Notes under the pieces: model-generated
Seen by the model: only the letters and a program-made list of their open reading frames with translations
The model's database searches: none
Told to the model about the DNA's origin: nothing
Shown: positions 36,768 through 49,700 of the stretch, piece by piece
Position numbering within the stretch: the stretch's first letter is position 1
Layout: the number at the start of each line of letters is the position of its first letter
Made by a program: the position numbers and the translations under genes
Assembly (NCBI RefSeq): GCF_029227915.1
Contig: NC_079877.1
Coordinates: forward strand, 2,108,001-2,172,000
Direction of reading: 5' to 3'
DNA length: 64,000 nt
DNA from: Hydractinia symbiolongicarpus
Taxonomy: Eukaryota > Cnidaria > Hydrozoa > Anthoathecata > Hydractiniidae

Positions 36768-39700
36768 GCGATTTCACTGGGCGCTGTGGTAAGGCTTTAT
36801 TTAAAAATTAAGATAAATAAGTCATTTTTTACTGTGGGAACAATCCTAGCCGTTATCGCGCGCTGAAGAAATAGAGACAGTTTCTAAAACTAAATTTAAT
36901 TGATTTTCGAACGGTGTCAATCCGTTTGAGTTACAACGGTTGCGTCACACATTCGTACCAACATGTATTTAGCGATTTTTTTTCCGATATTACTAAGTTG
37001 TATCGCTTTCAACAGTGAAACGATTGACTGTGGGACTTAATTGAACTGATTTTGGACTTTGACCTTATAAATGTGATAAATGAGTCATTTTGACTAGAAG
37101 AAATGATATTCTTCTTAATTTGACATGATTGCTGGAACTCAGCGATTACACTGGGCGCTGTGGTAAGGCTTTATTTAAAAATTAAGATAAATAAGTCATT
37201 TTTTATTGTGGGACTAATCCTAGCTGTTATCGCGCGCTGAAGAAATAGATACAGTTTCTAAAACTAAATTTAATTGATTTTCGAACGGTGTCAATCCGTT
37301 TGAGTTACAACGGTTGCGTCACACATTCGTACCAACATGTATTTAGTGATTTTTTTTCCGATATTACTAAGTTGTATCGCTTTCAACAGTGAAACGATTG
37401 ACTGTGGGACTTAATTGAACTGATTTTGGACTTTGACCTTATAAATGTGATAAATGAGTCATTTTGACTACAAGAAATGATATTCTTTTTAATTTGACAT
37501 GATTGCTGGAACTCAGCGATTACACTGGGCGCTGTGGTAAGGCTTTATTTAAAAATTAAGATAAATAAGTCAATTTTAATTGTGGGACCAATCCTAGCCG
37601 TTATTGCGCGCTGAAGAAATAGAGACAGTTTCTAAAACTAAATTTCATTGATTTTCTAACGGTGTCAATCCGTTTGAGTTAGAACGGTTGCGTCACATAA
37701 TCGTACCAGCATGTATTTAGTGATTTTCTTCCGATATTACTAAGTTGTATCGCTTTCAACAGAGAAACGATTGACTGTGGGACTTAATTGAACTGATTTT
37801 GAGCTTTGACCTTATAAATGTAATAAATGAGCCATTATGACTAGAAGAAATAACATTCTCTTTAATTTGACATGGTTGCTGAAACTCAGCGATTACACTA
37901 TTCGCTGTGGTAGCGCTTTGTTTAAAAGTTAAGATAAATAAGTCATTTATTACGGGGAAACAATCCTAGCCGTTATCGCACGCTGAAGAAATAGAGACAG
38001 TTTCAAAAACTACATTTCATTGCCTTTCTAACGGTGTCAATCCGTTTGAGTTAAAACGGTTGCGTCACATAATCGTACCAACATGTATTTAGTGATTTTC
38101 TTCCGTTATTACTAAGTTGTATCGCTTTCAACAGAGAAACGATTGACTGTGAGACTTAATTGAACTGATTTTGGACTTTGACCTTATAAATGTGATAAAT
38201 GAGTCATTTTGACTAGAAGAAATGATATTCTTTTTAATTTGACATGATTGCTGGAACTCAGCGATTTCACTGGGCGCTGTGGTAAGGCTTTATTTAAAAA
38301 TTAAGATAAATAAGTCATTTTTTACTGTGGGACCAATCCTAGCCGTTATCGCGCGCTGAAGAAATAGAGACAGTTTCTAAAACTAAATTTCATTGATTTT
38401 CTAACGGTGTCAATCCGTTTGAGTTACAACGGTTGCGTCACACATTCGTACCAACATGTATTTAGTGATTTTTTTCCGATATTACTAAGTTGTATCGCTT
38501 TCAACAGTGAAACGATTGACTGTGGGACTTAATTGAACTGATTTTGGACTTTGACCTTATAAATGTGATAAATGAGTCATTTTGACTACAAGAAATGATA
38601 TTCTTCTTAATTTGACATGATTGCTGGAACTCAGCGATTACACTGGGCGCTGTGGTAAGGCTTTATTTAAAAATTAAGATAAATAAGTCAATTTTAATTG
38701 TGGGACCAATCCTAGCCGTTATCGCGCGCTGAAGAAATAGAGACAGTTTCTAAAACTAAATTTCATTGATTTTCTAACGGTGTCAATCCGTTTGAGTTAG
38801 AACGGTTGCGTCACATAATCGTACCAGCATGTATTTAGTGATTTTCTTCCGATATTACTAAGTTGTATCGCTTTCAACAGAGAAATGATTGACTGTGGGA
38901 CTTAATTGAACTGATTTTGAGCTTTGACCTTATAAATGTAATAAATGAGCCATTATGACTAGAAGAAATAACATTCTCTTTAATTTGACATGATTGCTGA
39001 AACTCAGCGATTACACTATTCGCTGTGGTAGCGCTTTGTTTAAAAGTTAAAATAATTAAGTCATTTATTACGGGGAAACAATCCTAGCCGTTATCGCACG
39101 CTGAAGAAATAGAGACAGTTTCAAAAACTACATTTCATTGCCTTTCTAACGGTGTCAATCCGTTTGAGTTAAAACGGTTGCGTCACATAATCGTACCAAC
39201 ATGTATTTAGTGATTTTCTTCCGTTATTACTAAGTTGTATCGCTTTCAACAGAGAAACGATTGACTGTGAGACTTAATTGAACTGATTTTGGACTTTGAC
39301 CTTATAAATGTGATAAATGAGTCATTTTGACTAGAAGAAATGATATTCTTTTTAATTTGACATAATTGCTGGAACTCAGCGATTTCACTGGGCGCTGTGG
39401 TAAGGCTTTATTTAAAAATTAAGATAAATAAGTCATTTTTTACTGTGGGACCAATCCTAGCCGTTATCGCGCGCTGAAGAAATAGAGACAGTTTCTAAAA
39501 CTAAATTTCATTGATTTTCTAACGGTGTCAATCCGTTTGAGTTACAACGGTTGCGTCACACATTCGTACCAACATGTATTTAGTGATTTTTTCCGATATT
39601 ACTAAGTTGTATCGCTTTCAACAGTGAAACGATTGACTGTGGGACTTAATTGAGCTGATTTTGGACTTTGACCTTATAAATGTGATAAATGAGTCATTTT

Positions 39701-40123
39701 GACTACAAGAAATGATATTCTTCTTAATTTGACATGATTGCTGGAACACAGCGATTACACTGGGCGCTGTGGTAAGGCTTTACTTAAAAATTAAGATAAA
39801 TAAGTCAATTTTAATTGTGGGACCAATCCTAGCCGTTATCGCGCGCTGAAGAAATAGAGACAGTTTCTAAAACTAAATTTCATTGATTTTCTAACGGTGT
39901 CAATCCGTTTGAGTTAGAACGGTTGCGTCACATAATCGTACCAGCATGTATTTAGTGATTTTCTTCCGATATTACTAAGTTGTATCGCTTTCAACAGAGA
40001 AACGATTGACTGTGGGTCTTAATTGAACTGATTTTGGGCTTTGACCTTATAAATGTAATAAATGAGCCATTAAGACTAGAAGAAATAACATTCTCTTTAA
40101 TTTGACATGATTGATGGAACTCA
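36768..40123 (+). repeat. Nine-unit duplication in copy B, first copy (3,356 bp)
   Basis: Units start at 36781 (X), 37155 (X', with GGGACTAATCCTAGCTG and ATAGATACAG), 37529, 37902, 38274, 38647, 39020, 39392 and 39764. The block is repeated at once. The crossover lies in TGGAACTCA at about 40115-40123. The six-T marker unit occurs once per copy (39392, 42748). Confidence 0.85.
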
Positions 40124-43100
40124 GCGATTTCACTGGGCGCTGTGGTAAGGCTTTATTTAAAAATTAAGATAAATAAGTCATTTTTTACTGTGGGAACAAT
40201 CCTAGCCGTTATCGCGCGCTGAAGAAATAGAGACAGTTTCTAAAACTAAATTTAATTGATTTTCGAACGGTGTCAATCCGTTTGAGTTACAACGGTTGCG
40301 TCACACATTCGTACCAACATGTATTTAGCGATTTTTTTTCCGATATTACTAAGTTGTATCGCTTTCAACAGTGAAACGATTGACTGTGGGACTTAATTGA
40401 ACTGATTTTGGACTTTGACCTTATAAATGTGATAAATGAGTCATTTTGACTAGAAGAAATGATATTCTTCTTAATTTGACATGATTGCTGGAACTCAGCG
40501 ATTACACTGGGCGCTGTGGTAAGGCTTTATTTAAAAATTAAGATAAATAAGTCATTTTTTATTGTGGGACTAATCCTAGCTGTTATCGCGCGCTGAAGAA
40601 ATAGATACAGTTTCTAAAACTAAATTTAATTGATTTTCGAACGGTGTCAATCCGTTTGAGTTACAACGGTTGCGTCACACATTCGTACCAACATGTATTT
40701 AGTGATTTTTTTTCCGATATTACTAAGTTGTATCGCTTTCAACAGTGAAACGATTGACTGTGGGACTTAATTGAACTGATTTTGGACTTTGACCTTATAA
40801 ATGTGATAAATGAGTCATTTTGACTACAAGAAATGATATTCTTTTTAATTTGACATGATTGCTGGAACTCAGCGATTACACTGGGCGCTGTGGTAAGGCT
40901 TTATTTAAAAATTAAGATAAATAAGTCAATTTTAATTGTGGGACCAATCCTAGCCGTTATTGCGCGCTGAAGAAATAGAGACAGTTTCTAAAACTAAATT
41001 TCATTGATTTTCTAACGGTGTCAATCCGTTTGAGTTAGAACGGTTGCGTCACATAATCGTACCAGCATGTATTTAGTGATTTTCTTCCGATATTACTAAG
41101 TTGTATCGCTTTCAACAGAGAAACGATTGACTGTGGGACTTAATTGAACTGATTTTGAGCTTTGACCTTATAAATGTAATAAATGAGCCATTATGACTAG
41201 AAGAAATAACATTCTCTTTAATTTGACATGGTTGCTGAAACTCAGCGATTACACTATTCGCTGTGGTAGCGCTTTGTTTAAAAGTTAAGATAAATAAGTC
41301 ATTTATTACGGGGAAACAATCCTAGCCGTTATCGCACGCTGAAGAAATAGAGACAGTTTCAAAAACTACATTTCATTGCCTTTCTAACGGTGTCAATCCG
41401 TTTGAGTTAAAACGGTTGCGTCACATAATCGTACCAACATGTATTTAGTGATTTTCTTCCGTTATTACTAAGTTGTATCGCTTTCAACAGAGAAACGATT
41501 GACTGTGAGACTTAATTGAACTGATTTTGGACTTTGACCTTATAAATGTGATAAATGAGTCATTTTGACTAGAAGAAATGATATTCTTTTTAATTTGACA
41601 TGATTGCTGGAACTCAGCGATTTCACTGGGCGCTGTGGTAAGGCTTTATTTAAAAATTAAGATAAATAAGTCATTTTTTACTGTGGGACCAATCCTAGCC
41701 GTTATCGCGCGCTGAAGAAATAGAGACAGTTTCTAAAACTAAATTTCATTGATTTTCTAACGGTGTCAATCCGTTTGAGTTACAACGGTTGCGTCACACA
41801 TTCGTACCAACATGTATTTAGTGATTTTTTTCCGATATTACTAAGTTGTATCGCTTTCAACAGTGAAACGATTGACTGTGGGACTTAATTGAACTGATTT
41901 TGGACTTTGACCTTATAAATGTGATAAATGAGTCATTTTGACTACAAGAAATGATATTCTTCTTAATTTGACATGATTGCTGGAACTCAGCGATTACACT
42001 GGGCGCTGTGGTAAGGCTTTATTTAAAAATTAAGATAAATAAGTCAATTTTAATTGTGGGACCAATCCTAGCCGTTATCGCGCGCTGAAGAAATAGAGAC
42101 AGTTTCTAAAACTAAATTTCATTGATTTTCTAACGGTGTCAATCCGTTTGAGTTAGAACGGTTGCGTCACATAATCGTACCAGCATGTATTTAGTGATTT
42201 TCTTCCGATATTACTAAGTTGTATCGCTTTCAACAGAGAAATGATTGACTGTGGGACTTAATTGAACTGATTTTGAGCTTTGACCTTATAAATGTAATAA
42301 ATGAGCCATTATGACTAGAAGAAATAACATTCTCTTTAATTTGACATGATTGCTGAAACTCAGCGATTACACTATTCGCTGTGGTAGCGCTTTGTTTAAA
42401 AGTTAAAATAATTAAGTCATTTATTACGGGGAAACAATCCTAGCCGTTATCGCACGCTGAAGAAATAGAGACAGTTTCAAAAACTACATTTCATTGCCTT
42501 TCTAACGGTGTCAATCCGTTTGAGTTAAAACGGTTGCGTCACATAATCGTACCAACATGTATTTAGTGATTTTCTTCCGTTATTACTAAGTTGTATCGCT
42601 TTCAACAGAGAAACGATTGACTGTGAGACTTAATTGAACTGATTTTGGACTTTGACCTTATAAATGTGATAAATGAGTCATTTTGACTAGAAGAAATGAT
42701 ATTCTTTTTAATTTGACATAATTGCTGGAACTCAGCGATTTCACTGGGCGCTGTGGTAAGGCTTTATTTAAAAATTAAGATAAATAAGTCATTTTTTACT
42801 GTGGGACCAATCCTAGCCGTTATCGCGCGCTGAAGAAATAGAGACAGTTTCTAAAACTAAATTTCATTGATTTTCTAACGGTGTCAATCCGTTTGAGTTA
42901 CAACGGTTGCGTCACACATTCGTACCAACATGTATTTAGTGATTTTTTCCGATATTACTAAGTTGTATCGCTTTCAACAGTGAAACGATTGACTGTGGGA
43001 CTTAATTGAGCTGATTTTGGACTTTGACCTTATAAATGTGATAAATGAGTCATTTTGACTACAAGAAATGATATTCTTCTTAATTTGACATGATTGCTGG

Positions 43101-43479
43101 AACACAGCGATTACACTGGGCGCTGTGGTAAGGCTTTACTTAAAAATTAAGATAAATAAGTCAATTTTAATTGTGGGACCAATCCTAGCCGTTATCGCGC
43201 GCTGAAGAAATAGAGACAGTTTCTAAAACTAAATTTCATTGATTTTCTAACGGTGTCAATCCGTTTGAGTTAGAACGGTTGCGTCACATAATCGTACCAG
43301 CATGTATTTAGTGATTTTCTTCCGATATTACTAAGTTGTATCGCTTTCAACAGAGAAACGATTGACTGTGGGTCTTAATTGAACTGATTTTGGGCTTTGA
43401 CCTTATAAATGTAATAAATGAGCCATTAAGACTAGAAGAAATAACATTCTCTTTAATTTGACATGATTGATGGAACTCA
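40124..43479 (+). repeat. Nine-unit duplication in copy B, second copy (3,356 bp)
   Basis: Identical by eye to 36768-40123, including rare variants such as GAGAAATGATTG (38882 and 42238), AAAATAATTAAG (about 39050 and 42406) and GGGTCTTAATT (40015 and 43371). After 43479 the sequence rejoins the copy A order at a shift of 26,343. Confidence 0.85.
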
Positions 43480-43865
43480 CCGATTACACTGGGCGCTGTG
43501 GTAATGGTTTATTTATAAATTGAGATAAATAAGTCATTTTGTACTGTGGGACCAATCCTAGCCGTTATCGCGCGCTGAAGAAATAGAGACAGTTTCAAAA
43601 ACTACATTTCATTGACTTTCTAACGGTGTCAATCCGTTTGACATACAACGGTTGCGTCACATAATCGTACCAACATGTATTTAGTGATTTTCTTCCGATA
43701 TTACTAAGTTGTATCGCTTTCAACAGTGAAACGATTGACTGTGGGACTTAATTGAACTGATTTTGGACTTTGACCTTATAAATGTGATAAATGAGCCATT
43801 TTGACTACAAGAAATGATATTCTTCTTAATTTGACATGATTGCTGGAACTCAGCGATTTCACTGG
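43480..43865 (+). repeat. Unit before the one-unit duplication in copy B
   Basis: The unit at 43493 (TAATGG start, TTTGACATAC) matches copy A 17150 and 19823, which read TAACGG at the start. The T is private to copy B. Confidence 0.7.
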
Positions 43866-44611
43866 GCGCTGTGGTAAGGCTTTATTTAAAAATTAAGATA
43901 AATAAGTCAATTTTAATTGTGGGACCAATCCTAGCCGTTATCGCGCGCTGAAGAAATAGAGACAGTTTCTAAAACTAAATTTCATTGATTTTCTAACGGT
44001 GTCAATCCGTTTGAGTTACAACGGTTGCGTCACATAATCGTACCAACATGTATTTAGTGATTTTCTTCCGATATTACTAAGTTGTATCGCTTTCAACAGT
44101 GAAACGATTGACTGTGGGACTTAATTGAACTGATTTTGGACTTTGACCTTATAAATGTGATAAATGAGCCATTTTGACTACAAGAAATGATATTCTTCTT
44201 AATTTGACATGATTGCTGGAACTCAGCGATTTCACTGGGCGCTGTGGTAAGGCTTTATTTAAAAATTAAGATAAATAAGTCAATTTTAATTGTGGGACCA
44301 ATCCTAGCCGTTATCACGCGCTGAAGAAATAGAGACAGTTTCTAAAACTAAATTTCATTGATTTTCTAACGGTGTCAATCCGTTTGAGTTACAACGGTTG
44401 CGTCACACATTCGTACCAACATGTATTTAGTGATTTTTTTCCGATATTACTAAGTTGTATCGCTTATAACAGTGAAACGATTGACTGTGGGACTTAATTG
44501 AACTGATTTTGGACTTTGACCTTATAAATGTGATAAATGAGTCATTTTGACTACAAGAAATGATATTCTTCTTAATTTGACATGATTGCTGGAACTCAGC
44601 GATTTCACTGA
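43866..44611 (+). repeat. One-unit tandem duplication in copy B
   Basis: Units at 43866 and 44239 both begin with the AAGGC start and AATTTTAATTG. Copy A has one unit (17523) here. The first has CACATAATC and TTTTCTTCCG from its upstream neighbour in its second half, so the exchange point lies inside the unit. The second has a private change, TATCACGCG. The shift to copy A rises from 26,343 to 26,716. Confidence 0.75.
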
Positions 44612-47600
44612 GCGCTGTGGTAAGGCTTCATTTAAAAATTAAGATAAATAAGTCATTTTTTAATGTGGGACCAATCCTAGCCGTTATCGCGCGCTGAAGA
44701 AATAGAGACAGTTTCTAAAACTAAATTTCATTGATTTTCTAACGGTGTCAATCCGTTTGAGTTACAACGGTTGCGTCACACATTCGTACCAACATGTATT
44801 TAGTGATTTTTTTCCGATATTACTAAGTTGTATCGCTTATAACAGTGAAACGATTGACTGTGGGACTTAATTGAACTGATTTTGGACTTTGACCTTACAA
44901 ATGTGATAAATGAGTCATTTTGACTACAAGAAATGATATTCTTCTTAATTTGACATGATTGCTGGAACACAGCGATTACACTGGGCGCTGTGGTAAGGCT
45001 TTATTTAAAAATTAAGATAAATAAGTCAATTTTAATTGTGGGACCAATCCTAGCCGTTAGCGCGCGCTGAAGATATAGAGACAGTTTCAAAAACTCCATT
45101 TCGTTGACTTTCTAACGGTGTCAATCCGTTTGAGTTACAACGGTTGCGTCACACATTCGTACCAACATGTGTTTAGTGATGTTTTTCCGATATTACTAAG
45201 TTGTATCGCTTTCAACAGTGAAACGATTGACTGTGGGACTTAATTGAACTGATTTTGGACTTTGACCTTATAAATGTGATAAATGAGTCATTTTGACTAC
45301 AAGAAATGATATTCTTCTTAATTTGACATGATTGCTGGAACTCAGCGATTACACTGGGCGCTGTGGTAAGGCTTTATTTAAAAATTAAGATAAATAAGTC
45401 AATTTTAATTGTGGGACCAATCCTAGCCGTTATCGCGCGCTGAAGAAATAGAGACAGTTTCTAAAACTAAATTTCATTGATTTTCTAACGGTGTCAATCC
45501 GTTTGAGTTAGAACGGTTGCGTCACATAATCGTACCAGCATGTATTTAGTGATTTTCTTCCGATATTACTAAGTTGTATCGCTTTCAACAGAGAAACGAT
45601 TGACTGTGGGACTTAATTGAACTGATTTTGAGCTTTGACCTTATAAATGTAATAAATGAGCCATTATGACTAGAAGAAATAACATTCTCTTTAATTTGAC
45701 ATGATTGCTGAAACTCAGCGATTACACTATTCGCTGTGGTAGCGCTTTGTTTAAAAGTTAAGATAATTAAGTCATTTATTACGGGGAAACAATCCTAGCC
45801 GTTATCGCACGCTGAAGAAATAGAGACAGTTTCAAAAACTACATTTCATTGCCTTTCTAACGGTGTCAATCCGTTTGAGTTAAAACGGTTGCGTCACATA
45901 ATCGTACCAACATGTATTTAGTGATTTTCTTCCGTTATTACTAAGTTGTATCGCTTTCAACAGAGAAACGATTGACTGTGAGACTTAATTGAACTGATTT
46001 TGGACTTTGACCTTATAAATGTGATAAATGAGTCATTTTGACTAGAAGAAATGATATTCTTTTTAATTTGACATAATTGCTGGAACTCAGCGATTTCACT
46101 GGGCGCTGTGGTAAGGCTTTATTTAAAAATTAAGATAAATAAGTCATTTTTTACTGTGGGACCAATCCTAGCCGTTATCGCGCGCTGAAGAAATAGAGAC
46201 AGTTTCTAAAACTAAATTTCATTGATTTTCTAACGGTGTCAATCCGTTTGAGGAAATAGAGACAGTTTCTAAAACTAAATTTCATTGATTTTCTAACGGT
46301 GTCAATCCGTTTGAGTTAGAACGGTTGCGTCACATAATCGTACCAGCATGTATTTAGTGATTTTCTTCCGATATTACTAAGTTGTATCGCTTTCAACAGA
46401 GAAACGATTGACTGTGGGACTTAATTGAACTGATTTTGGGCTTTGACCTTATAAATGTAATAAATGAGCCATTAAGACTAGAAGAAATAACATTCTCTTT
46501 AATTTGACATGATTGATGGAACTCACCGATTACACTGGGCGCTGTGGTAACGGTTTATTTATAAATTGAGATAAATAAGTCATTTTGTACTGTGGGACCA
46601 ATCCTAGCCGTTATCGCGCGCTGAAGAAATAGAGACAGTTTCAAAAACTACATTTCATTGACTTTCTAACGGTGTCAATCCGTTTGACATACAACGGTTG
46701 CGTCACATAATCGTACCAACATGTATTTAGTGATTTTCTTCCGATATTACTAAGTTGTATCGCTTTCAACAGTGAAACGATTGACTGTGGGACTTAATTG
46801 AACTGATTTTGGACTTTGACCTTATAAATGTGATAAATGAGCCATTTTGACTACAAGAAATGATATTCTTCTTAATTTGACATGATTGCTGGAACTCAGC
46901 GATTTCACTGGGCGCTGTGGTAAGGCTTTATTTAAAAATTAAGATAAATAAGTCATTTTTTACTGTGGGACCAATCCTAGCCGTTATCGCGCGCTGAAGA
47001 AATAGAGACAGTTTCTAAAACTAAATTTCATTGATTTTCTAACGGTGTCAATCCGTTTGAGTTACAACGGTTGCGTCACACATTCGTACCAACATGTATT
47101 TAGTGATTTTTTTCCGATATTACTAAGTTGTATCGCTTTCAACAGTGAAACGATTGACTGTGGGACTTAATTGAACTGATTTTGGACTTTGACCTTATAA
47201 ATGTGATAAATGAGTCATTTTGACTACAAGAAATGATATTCTTCTTAATTTGACATAATTGCTGGAACTCAGCGATTACACTGGGCGCTGTGGTAAGGCT
47301 TTATTTAAAAATTAAGATAAATAAGTCAATTTTAATTGTGGGACCAATCCTAGCCGTTATCGCGCGCTGAAGAAATAGAGACAGTTTCTAAAACTAAATT
47401 TCATTGATTTTCTAACGGTGTCAATCCGTTTGAGTTACAACGGTTGCGTCACACATTCGTACCAACATGTATTTAGTGATTTTTTTCCGATATTACTAAG
47501 TTGTATCGCTTATAACAGTGAAACGATTGACTGTGGGACTTAATTGAACTGATTTTGGACTTTGACCTTATAAATGTGATAAATGAGTCATTTTGACTAC

Positions 47601-49700
47601 AAGAAATGATATTCTTCTTAATTTGACATGATTGCTGGAACTCAGCGATTTCACTGAGCGCTGTGGTAAGGCTTCATTTAAAAATTAAGATAAATAAGTC
47701 ATTTTTTACTGTGGGACCAATCCTAGCCGTTATCGCGCGCTGAAGAAATAGAGACAGTTTCTAAAACTAAATTTCATTGATTTTCTAACGGTGTCAATCC
47801 GTTTGAGTTACAACGGTTGCGTCACACATTCGTACCAACATGTATTTAGTGATTTTTTTCCGATATTACTAAGTTGTATCGCTTTTAACAGTGAAACGAT
47901 TGACTGTGGGACTTAATTGAACTGATTTTGGACTTTGACCTTACAAATGTGATAAATGAGTCATTTTGACTACAAGAAATGATATTCTTCTTAATTTGAC
48001 ATGATTGCCGGAACTCAGCGATTACACTGGACCCTGTGGTTGCGATTCATTTAAAAATTTAGATAAATAAGTCATTTTTACTGTGGGACCAATCCTAGCC
48101 GTTAGCGCGCACTGAAGATATAGAGACAGTTTCAAAAACTCCATTTCGTTGACTTTCTAACGGTGTCAATCCGTTTGAGTTACAACGGTTGCGTCACACA
48201 TTCGTACCAACATGTGTTTAGTGATGTTTTTCCGATATTACTAAGTTGTATCGCTTTCAACAGTGAAACGATTGACTGTGGGACTTAATTGAACTGATTT
48301 TGGACTTTGACCTTATAAATGTGATAAATGAGTCATTTTGACTACAAGAAATGATATTCTTCTTAATTTGACATGATTGCTGGAACTCAGCGATTACACT
48401 GGGCGCTGTGGTAAGGCTTTATTTAAAAATTAAGATAAATAAGTCAATTTTAATTGTGGGACCAATCCTAGCCGTTATCGCGCGCTGAAGAAATAGAGAC
48501 AGTTTCTAAAACTAAATTTCATTGATTTTCTACCGGTGTCAATCCGTTTGAGTTACAACGGTTGCGTCACACATTCGTACCAATATGTATTTAGTGATTT
48601 TTTTCCGATATTACTAAGTTGTATCGCTTTCAACAGTGAAACGATTGACTGTGGGACTTAATTGAACTGATTTTGGACTTTGACCTTATAAATGTGATAA
48701 ATGAGTCATTTTGACTACAAGAAATGATATTCTTCTTAATTTGACATGATTGCCGGAACTCAGCGATTACACTGGACCCTGTGGTAGCGATTCATTTAAA
48801 AATTTAGATAAATAAGTCATTTTTACTGTGGGACCAATCCTAGCCGTTAGCGCGCGCTGAAGATATAGAGACAGTTTTAAAAACTCCATTTCGTTGACTT
48901 TCTAACGGTGTCAATCCGTTTGAGTTAGAACGGTTGCATCACATAATCGTACCAACATGTATTTAGTGATTTTCTTCCGATATTACTAAGTTGTATCGCT
49001 TTCAATAGAGAAACGATTGACTGTGGGACTTAATTGAACTGATTTTGGACTTTGACCTTATAAATGTAATAAATGGGCCATTTTGACTAGAAGAAATAAC
49101 ATTCTCCTTAATTTGACATGATTGATGGAACTCACCGATTACACTGGGCGCTGTGGTAACGCTTTATTTAAAAAGTAAAATAAATAAGTCATTTTGTACT
49201 GTGGGACGAATCCTAGCCGTTATCGTGCGGCGAAGAAATAGAGACAGTTTGAAAAACTACATTTCATAGACTTTCTAACGGTGTCAATCCGTTTGACTTA
49301 CAACGGTTGCGTCACATAATCGTACCAACATGTATTTAGTGATTTTCTTCCGATCTTACTAAGTTGTATCGCTTTCAACAGTGTAACGATTGACTGTGGG
49401 ACTTAATTGAACTGATTTTAGACTTTGACCTTATAAATGTGATAAATGAGTCATTTTGACTACAAGAAATGATATTCTTCTTAATTTGACATGATTGCTG
49501 GAACTCAGCGATTTCACTGGGCGCTGTGGTAAGACTTTATTTAAAAATTAAGATAAATAAGTCATTTTTTACTGTGGGACCAATCCTAGCCGTTATCGCG
49601 CGCTGAAGAAATAGAGACAGTTTCCAAAACTAAATTTTATTGATTTTCTAACGGTGTCAATCCGTTTGAGTTACAACGGTTGCGTCACACATTCGTACCA
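44612..49700 (+). repeat. Copy B counterpart of 17896-22984
   Basis: Constant shift of 26,716 bp and the same unit order, including the fused unit at 46103 and the P-type units at 48031 and 48776. The fused unit and other odd features are shared, so they predate the large A/B duplication. A small P-start difference is present: GTGGTCTCG at 21318 in A, GTGGTTGCG at 48034 in B. Confidence 0.8.
46103..46538 (+). repeat. Enlarged 436-bp unit, copy B
   Basis: Same fusion as 19387-19822, with the 63-bp duplication at 46190-46252 and 46253-46315. The identical junction shows it was copied with the block and did not arise twice. Confidence 0.85.

Larger units (their letters stand above)
22985..49700 (+). 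repeat. Large tandem block, copy B (26,716 bp)
   Basis: Second copy of the block in copy A. It is longer by about 4.5 kb because of later changes inside it: a 1,119-bp duplication (30453-32690), four units without an equivalent in A (34543-36034), a 3,356-bp duplication (36768-43479) and a one-unit duplication (43866-44611). It lacks the extra Y-Z-X repeats present in A at 12674-14541. The match to A ends at 49700, where B continues a normal unit but A ends at its junction. Confidence 0.87.
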
